From assembly GCA_002946415.1 (NCBI GenBank), contig NJPS01000013.1, positions 1,302,001 through 1,366,000 of the forward strand: a stretch of DNA of 64,000 nucleotides, written 5' to 3'. Position numbers and translations under genes: made by a program. Below are positions 57,547 through 64,000 of the stretch, in pieces. Source of the DNA: Rutstroemia sp. NJR-2017a BVV2. Lineage: Eukaryota; Ascomycota; Leotiomycetes; Helotiales; Rutstroemiaceae. The first letter of the stretch is position 1. Each line of letters opens with the position of its first letter. The notes under the pieces are model-generated. The model was not told where the DNA came from. It did not search any database and saw only the letters and a program-made list of their open reading frames with translations.

Positions 57547-60500
57547 TGTAGTTTAGAGAGCACAATATCTTTTTGGTTGTTAGCTATTCACTGAACCTCT
57601 TGATCATACGCGGACACATTCACGAAGTGTACTTACCGGCTGAGCTGCTAAGGCTACGACTGCTGAAGTTGTAACTTTTCTCGAGATAGCTTGGAGTTGC
57701 CTTCCTGCTTCAGGAGTATTGGTATGCAAGATGTCCAGTGGTTGATTCACCCAACTGATTGATGATAGAACTCGAAACTTAAAATCGTAAAGGTGAAAGA
57801 GTATGATACTTAAAGACGAAGGATGAAACTCAACTCTGACCTGTTGGCATGAACGAAGATCAGTCTCCATACGCTCTTATTTATCATAAGGCCAGCAAGA
57901 GTCTCCTGCGGGACCCACGATGGGGGCTTGCCAGTAATTTTGCACAGTGAGGAGTACGCTTAGAGGAGCCGAGAAGGATGTCAACTCCTGCTTGCCCAGT
58001 ATGGCATTTCCATTTTGGAGCGCGGGAATTCCGCAACGCTGACTGTAGTTGATCTTCGTAGGATCCCGGTAAATTGATTGATCCGTACTTCTTGTCCAGT
58101 CAAGCAGTACGGTTCTGGACTCAGAGGCTTTCCATGAGCCTGTCCGGAAACTGAAGGCGCCACAGACGAATGCCATATTGATCGAATCAGTTCTTTCTTC
58201 CGGGCAACATAATTTGAAACACATTGCAGATGACGAACGCCTTCGAGAAGGTAGATCCTGAATGAGGCTCCGTACAATAGGTTGTTGATCATACCTTCTG
58301 GTTCCGTGTCTCCATACCGATATCTTTGCACGTTTTCGAATCATGCCAAGATCCATGAGCAACAGGGGTTTGCCTATTTTGATAGAAGTTCGGAGTTTAA
58401 GCCACCCCGGTCCAGCAGCCCTGTCTGTTTTTTGAAAAGCCATATTTCAGCAGTTTGAAGCGAGACCGGGGATAGCGCATTGGATTTTTCTTTGATTCGA
58501 ACGTTGTGGGAGCTCCGCTCGACTCAGAGCGATAGACATTACTGTGATTCATTTAGGATTGTTATCCACTTCATGTACACAATGAGGCCCGTTGGTGATG
58601 CACGCAGTCGTAATATTACCCCAAGAAAAAGTCCAAGGTCATGAATAATCCCAGATATGCACCACGCCTTGTCTCTTCATCACGATCTAGCTGTTCGATT
58701 TCTGCGTATGCGACCTAAATAGCTACTAATCCACTGACTACCGACCAAATCTTCGGGCTGCACCATGTTTTCGCTCTAGCTCCGTCTTCATCACAATGGG
58801 ATTGTGATATGTAGATTGAATAGTTCGTCGATTATTCAGTACAATAAGCGCCGTGCCGATGAACTAACCTCTTCGTCCATCTTATTGCGTCAAGAATACG
58901 ATGAAACGCACAGTGTACAACCTCAACTCCAGAATCCTGCAACATGCGGCGTTGGGCTGACACGTTTACTTATTTTTTCAAGCCTCAATCTCGTGCCTCA
59001 ATTCGTAACTTAGTCAGAGCTTAGCTTTCTTCTTTCAGTCTCTCCGGTAATTTTGATAGTCGCGCGTATTTGGCAGCCAAGCTCAAATCCGTCCTACTCT
59101 ACTATCACTCTCCACTTCATTCTGCGTGCTCCCCTTATTTTCCCGTTTAGGAATGAGGTAGAATGGAGTCGTGCGTTCGTTATCTCGCAAGCAAGTCCAC
59201 CTACTGTACATCGCGACCCCCACTCGCGTTTCCATACGCACATTCTGTCTTGTTGCGGCCATGCCGTTGGGAACGAACTCGTGTTGCAGGGTATAAATAA
59301 GTGCATACATAATCCGGCACGACCCATTACATGCAGCGGCTCCATGGATGTAAGCTGGAAGCTGACTCAAACACCAACAAATCCTATCCGTGTTTATAAC
59401 CAACCCAACCTGACATAACATACAAAGTGTGGTGGGGAATTTTGATATGTTTTTCGTACAACCAACGGAGATATCTCCCCCTTAGATTTGTGTGATGGTG
59501 ATGGGTGGGATAATGGGGTGTGGTGAAGAAAAAGCGGATCGCTTATCCGAGGGGCAAGGGTGGGATGTGATGGAATGAACCGTAAACTTAGAGTGTGTAT
59601 GGAGTTGGCTACTGCACTGTACTGTATAAAGTTTACATATCCCAGTTGGGAGCTAATCGCACTGTGGCTGGGTTCGTACACAACTGTCTAGGACCCTCCT
59701 TTTAGCCTCACATGCCGACAAACTCATCTCCCTCCCAAACTCCCTCCAGCACCATCGAAGGTGTGCAAGCCTCTGCTTAATAAGCAGACTGGTGGCGGAT
59801 GGCTGTGGTGGTTTTTCAACGGGATGATCGGCGATCAGGAAGAGGGCATACAGAGCTGAACCTGCTGAATATTCAGGCACATCTTTGCTCTGTTTGGCAG
59901 GACTTTTGGCCGGAGTATCCAGAAAGGGAGAGGTGGACTGCAGCTCAGGAGAGAAAGTGGATAAGGCTCCGGGATACAGATACACCGCAGCACGGGAATG
60001 GCGAAAGAACGTGAAAAGGGTACCTACCTATAGGTACGGTACGAAACATCGTAGTGGTACAGTATGATAGCAGGGCAGAAAAAGGTGTGTGTTCTTGCTG
60101 CCGTTGCATTGCATCGCATTTGCATCTGCACAGTAACCTTAAGATACCACCACACGTTTTGGGGAACCATTCTCCGGAGTGGACGAAAGGATTTCACATG
60201 GTAAGTTTTCTGTTCTTCAACAACGACACGGGCATTCTGTCGGCGTCGACGTCAACATCAACGTCACTTTCCCAACTCGCTATCGGCCGCAGATTGAGAG
60301 CTCCCTCTTTCAGTGTTTTTCCTTCTATTTTGGACCCAGAACTGCACTTTTCACTTGGTGATTGTTAATTATGTTACATTGGAATCTGCCTTCACATGGA
60401 AATTTTACGTAGTACTACTATATTTTTTTAATCTATGGATTCGAACTTCTTGTTGCCCGTGCTCTTGATAGTGCATCCTGCGTCGTCGCTCATTGATATC

Positions 60501-60995
60501 AGCATCGCTTGTGTGACACGTGCATGGTGACACGAACTCCAGCCCCTTCAGGTGCTGAATTTCCTATTGTAAAATCGCCACGACGACATTATGAAAACTG
60601 CTGCTCAATCATCTAGAGCAGCCGTCCACCAAAAAACGTCATAATTGCAAAATAACAGTGTGATATGACGAAAAAATAGTGCTATGTAAATTTAGCAGGA
60701 GTTGCCGAAACCCGAAATTGGATTTTCCATCCGATCTATCTAACTATGCGAAACATACAAACTCCCAACCGACCATCATTAAATTTCGAAACCAACTGTA
60801 GAAAAGAGGCGAGAGACGCCTACCTGACGCCGGCGCCAGGCAGCAGTGACTCTCCGGACTCTCCTTTGGGTATTCCGTCCTGCCTCTACCTTTTGGTGAA
60901 GAAACGGTAATAAGAAAAAATGTGGCATATTCCCACTGAATCAATGAATCAGCCACCAAGCCATGAGCTGAATCTAGAGCCAGACTCCGTCGAGA
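57547..60995. other. Intergenic, no firm gene
   Basis: Promoter of the TmpA gene and 3' region of the PTH11-type gene. The 57877-58443 stretch has two overlapping long minus-strand frames (188 and 116 codons), treated as a finding only. A small frame opens at 57870 (-) within the likely TmpA leader. Confidence 0.45.
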
Positions 60996-62906
60996 CTAAA
61001 CCCCACGCCCATTTCTCGGCCGCCCACTCTCTCCTCCATCATCAATCCCCCTCTCCGAAACTCCATCCGGGGCGCCCACCACGCTAGTCAGTACCGTACT
61101 ATTCATTTTCAGATCCGTAGTGGAGTAATCGTCCAATTCGTGAAACTCATCATGCTTTTCAATCTTGAAGGAGCGACTTTGCCAGATCTTGTGGCTGTGA
61201 CTGCCGGTGCCAGTTCCCGACTTGGTCTGTGTGCCTTTCCGATGTGACGATTTGAGCGAGGAGAGGAAGCCTTCTGGGAACACATGTTTGAGCAAGTGAC
61301 GAACTGAAGGAAGACAGGCGCATATGATGCCTGTCTGCGTCTCGACAACGGACCACACTACGAGGGGTGTGTATTCTTCTGGAAGGGTGTGTTAGTTTGG
61401 TTTCGTTGGGCAGAAAGGAGGATACGAAAGAGGAAGAAGCACATGAAGGTGGCAGGAGAATGTTGTTGCAGAGTGTGCACCGTGCCGGTAGGGGTGTAGA
61501 TAGGGCGCAAGCGGCGGGAATAACTTACTGGTAGGATTGGTGGTGTTGCCAAAACTGACAAGGTATCTTAGACGAATGATACTAATAATCGAAACACTAC
61601 AATTCCAAATAGCCATCGGTTAGTCACGGAAAAAAATCCCTCAATATCAAACGCCATTACCGATTCGATATTCGCAAGGAGATAGGAGACAACTCACAAG
61701 AGGCCCACACCGAACATGATAAACAGCTGCACCTTCTTCCTCATGGAAACCTGCAGTTTCCACAACTCGGGCAGGGGCAAGAACAAGATTGTGAAATCCT
61801 GCAAGATATTGAACCCTGCCGCGATATAGGTCTGTAGATTGACATCGTTACATTTGCCTACTACCACGCCGTTCCACTTAGTCCAGAAGTATGGGATTGG
61901 GTCGCATGAGAAGACAGTAGTCATGATAAAGGTGATACCAATAGCAACAGTGAAGCCGGCAATGATCCAGGTTGCGATTCGGAAGGACCGAGCAGGGAAG
62001 AGTTTTTGGACAAAGAGCAGGAGGGATAGCTTGGTGACTGCAAGGAGGGCGATGTAGACGCATTCGTCAACCATGAAGAGCTGAAGTGGGATGTCAGTAG
62101 GATCGATTGAATAGCGGTGTATCAGGATTGTACGTACATGGAAGACATCATTGAGGTTATCTGTATCGATGTCCCACATATTTAAACCAAAGCCTATGTT
62201 GACAACTGGATTCTGTGAGCAACGGTATCAGGTTCGAGAGAAGGGGAGACAAACTCTCGATCAAAACATAAAGGTATGGGATTGTGAGAACCTAAGTCCG
62301 TTCATTAGTATCTCTAACAAGTTTCCATAACATACAGAAGGACACATACCGCAGCCAAAATCATGAGCCAGTCATCGACTCCAATTTTATCCGTCAACTT
62401 CCACTTCACCCATAACCGGATGAGGATGAAGATTTCAGAAAGAATGCAGAAAATGTACGAAAAGGCTCTTATTTGTGTTTGTGAGCTCGTATCAACCTCA
62501 ACACCACAGCCGGCCTCAGTGAGCTTGGCAACCTCTAGATTGTGTTGTTAGCAGGTAGTACCGTTGAAGCTAGCTAGCGAAGACATCAAGATGGAAGATA
62601 TCATACTTAACTGCTCGACAACGGTGCATGTTCCAGCCATGCAAACTTTTGCCTCCAAGTTCAATTGGGCATTTGTACAGATACATGTTGCATTAGTCGT
62701 GCTACATCCTGATGCCTCTACCGCCGGCACGAAACAGTTCACCTGGATATTCTGTCAAATGATTGTTGCGTTACCATAAACGCGGGCTGGGTTGCATTAC
62801 TTACTGCACAAGTGGGGAGGGCAGCAAGTAAAGTCGCAAAGTCCGCAGCCTGAACGATGCTAAACAGTGCACAACTGAATATGAGCAAGGCAGTAATGAG
62901 CTTCAT
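60996..62906 (-). CDS. CFEM-domain PTH11-type integral membrane receptor
   Basis: Eight exons: complement(join(60996..61378, 61529..61596, 61698..62080, 62138..62205, 62255..62291, 62350..62534, 62607..62742, 62805..62906)), 453 aa. A signal peptide (MKLITALLIFSCALFSIVQA) precedes a CFEM cysteine domain: LPTCA joined to VNCFVPAVEASGC, then CIC, CMAGTC and EAGCGVEV. Seven membrane segments follow, including IFCILSEIFILIRLWVKW, CVYIALLAVTKLSLLLFVQK and IATWIIAGFTVAIGITFIMT. The loops carry the PTH11 hallmarks GVDDWLMILA, GFGLNMWD, and FGNTTNPT before WSVVETQTGIICACLPSVR. The C-tail is polar. Pth11 of the rice blast fungus senses surface cues before infection; this homologue's ligand is unknown. 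The least certain border is exon 5/4 (GTTTGT donor, 62206-62254), chosen because it keeps the frame. Confidence 0.88.
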
Positions 62907-64000
62907 TCTGAAGAGATGATATGATTCTTTCCCGGATGCAAAAAGTTCCGGTCAAGCTCGTAGAGATATATGATCCTATAAGAGAGAGTTTCAGAAAGGA
63001 AAAATACTAAATTTGCAAAGTCAAAGCATGATAATAAAAGTTATCGAACGTTAAGTACGCCTTCTCCCGTTGACAAACGTCTTCCATGGATGTAATCTAT
63101 CTTGGGGATGTTGCAAGTGACTGGGTTCTCAGGAAACTTCCACTCAGGTTCCGGAAGGAAGGTGCAACCATTCTTCCCCACTACCAGAAGCACACACGGA
63201 CGCTCAACGATGTAGATCATACTTTGCAAACATAAAGGAGGGAGAAGATAGCCTAACGCCGATGAACACATCAATTATGTGGTCCAGGATGGCGGGATTT
63301 TGCCAAACAAGAAGACGGCACTGAGATCACCAAGGGTTTGCAGGACTGAGCATGTACATACTAATTAAATTTAACAATCTATGCACTGCACAGATCAATT
63401 TGGAAGTATCGTGAAGAAACTCAACTATCGTGAAGGAGGCTGGGATGAGTAAGGAGTGACTAATATTTCCCCACAAATCATGAGAATAGTGGACTACTCC
63501 ACATTTACGGGTACGGTACGTAAAGAAATTTCCTAACTCCCGTTTAACTAAAATCTCAAAAATGCTTACGACTACCCTAGAGTAAACTCGATAAGATTAG
63601 ATGTTTCGGACCCGATCGTATCCCCTTGAATACCAACTACTCGCAGCTTCACCAAAACAAGGTGCAGAGATCGCTCATGGCAGTCAAGGGAATGTCAGTC
63701 AATCATAAACATCGTTTCCGAGGTCGGTCACTCAACAGAATGGATACAGCGCAACTTTATCATGCTCATCATTTTCCCACACTGGACGACTGTCCCAGCA
63801 CAGGCCTATTTGACAAGAGAATACTTCCCTGCATGCAAGCATATTTTATCCGTGCAGCTCTGAGAAGGTATAGCAGAGCCGGCTCCCCAAAAGGAGCGGG
63901 ACCCTCTTGACAGGATCCACCTGACCGGGTTATGCCACGCTAAATTCGACTCCACGATACAGCCAAACAAGAGCGATCAGAGTCGATCATCCTAATTGGG
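62907..64000. other. Promoter of the PTH11-type gene and window end
   Basis: A 77-codon minus frame at 63041-63274 has a protein-like end (GCTFLPEPEWKFPENPVTCN, then IDYIHGRRLSTGEG) but lacks upstream exons that join it in frame. No other gene seen. Confidence 0.4.

Noticed and set aside
59653..59985. 110-codon minus-strand frame with Ser/Pro-rich start
   Set aside because: Overlapped by plus-strand frames of similar length and without any coding signal beyond openness.

Overview
The window reads as nuclear DNA of a filamentous ascomycete (Pezizomycotina). Genes have short introns (44 to 149 bp) with GTANGT donors and CTAAC/CTGAC-type branch sites. The proteins are typical of that group: a CFEM/PTH11-type receptor, a TmpA-type membrane flavoprotein, a Zn2Cys6 regulator, a DUF7918-type protein and a SUR7/PalI-type protein. 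The secreted exo-polygalacturonase, exo-beta-1,3-glucanase and PTH11-type receptor suit a plant-associated fungus. Leotiomycetes is my guess, from general feel only.

Layout. 1-583: N-terminal end of a Ser/Pro-rich protein (minus strand, cut by the window edge). 584-10640: about 10 kb with no gene I can support. 10641-13017 (-): Zn2Cys6 transcription factor, divergent from a small two-exon gene (13528-13898, +). 16272-17703 (+): GH5 exo-beta-1,3-glucanase. 19979-22007 (+): repeat-rich RG/RGG protein. 24331-25919 (+): aldehyde dehydrogenase, convergent with the WDR24/Rtc1 homologue (26587-30111, -). 30789-31544 (-): small nucleotidyltransferase-fold protein. 31984-32082: 13-bp minisatellite. 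32778-34564 (+): SUR7/PalI-like protein, convergent with the XLF/Nej1 homologue (35847-37628, -). 38220-39804 (-): GH28 exo-polygalacturonase. 42651-44133 (-): forkhead factor. 45211-47038 (-): Cactin, divergent from a six-exon DUF7918-type gene (47372-48613, +). 49492-52342 (-): protein with two cyclic-nucleotide-binding domains, an F-box and LRRs. 56002-57546 (-): TmpA-like flavoprotein. 60996-62906 (-): eight-exon CFEM/PTH11-type receptor.

There is no operon-like organisation and no biosynthetic cluster. Functional themes that recur are signalling (PTH11 receptor, cNMP-binding F-box protein, SEA/GATOR2 subunit, TmpA), nuclear and RNA functions (Cactin, XLF, forkhead, Zn2Cys6, RGG protein, DUF7918) and secreted carbohydrate-active enzymes. 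I found no transposon, rRNA, convincing tRNA or CRISPR.

Most unusual items: a GC-AG intron and SUMO-interaction-like tail in the DUF7918 gene; three successive repeat types in the RGG protein; four GKLG/GIG basic motifs in the XLF tail; Cactin's 33-nt and 18-nt terminal exons; the cNMP/F-box/LRR fusion; and two stretches (22370-23300 and 41291-41681) that look like decayed or unrecognised genes. Exon borders were inferred by eye and tested for reading-frame consistency. They are not backed by transcripts.
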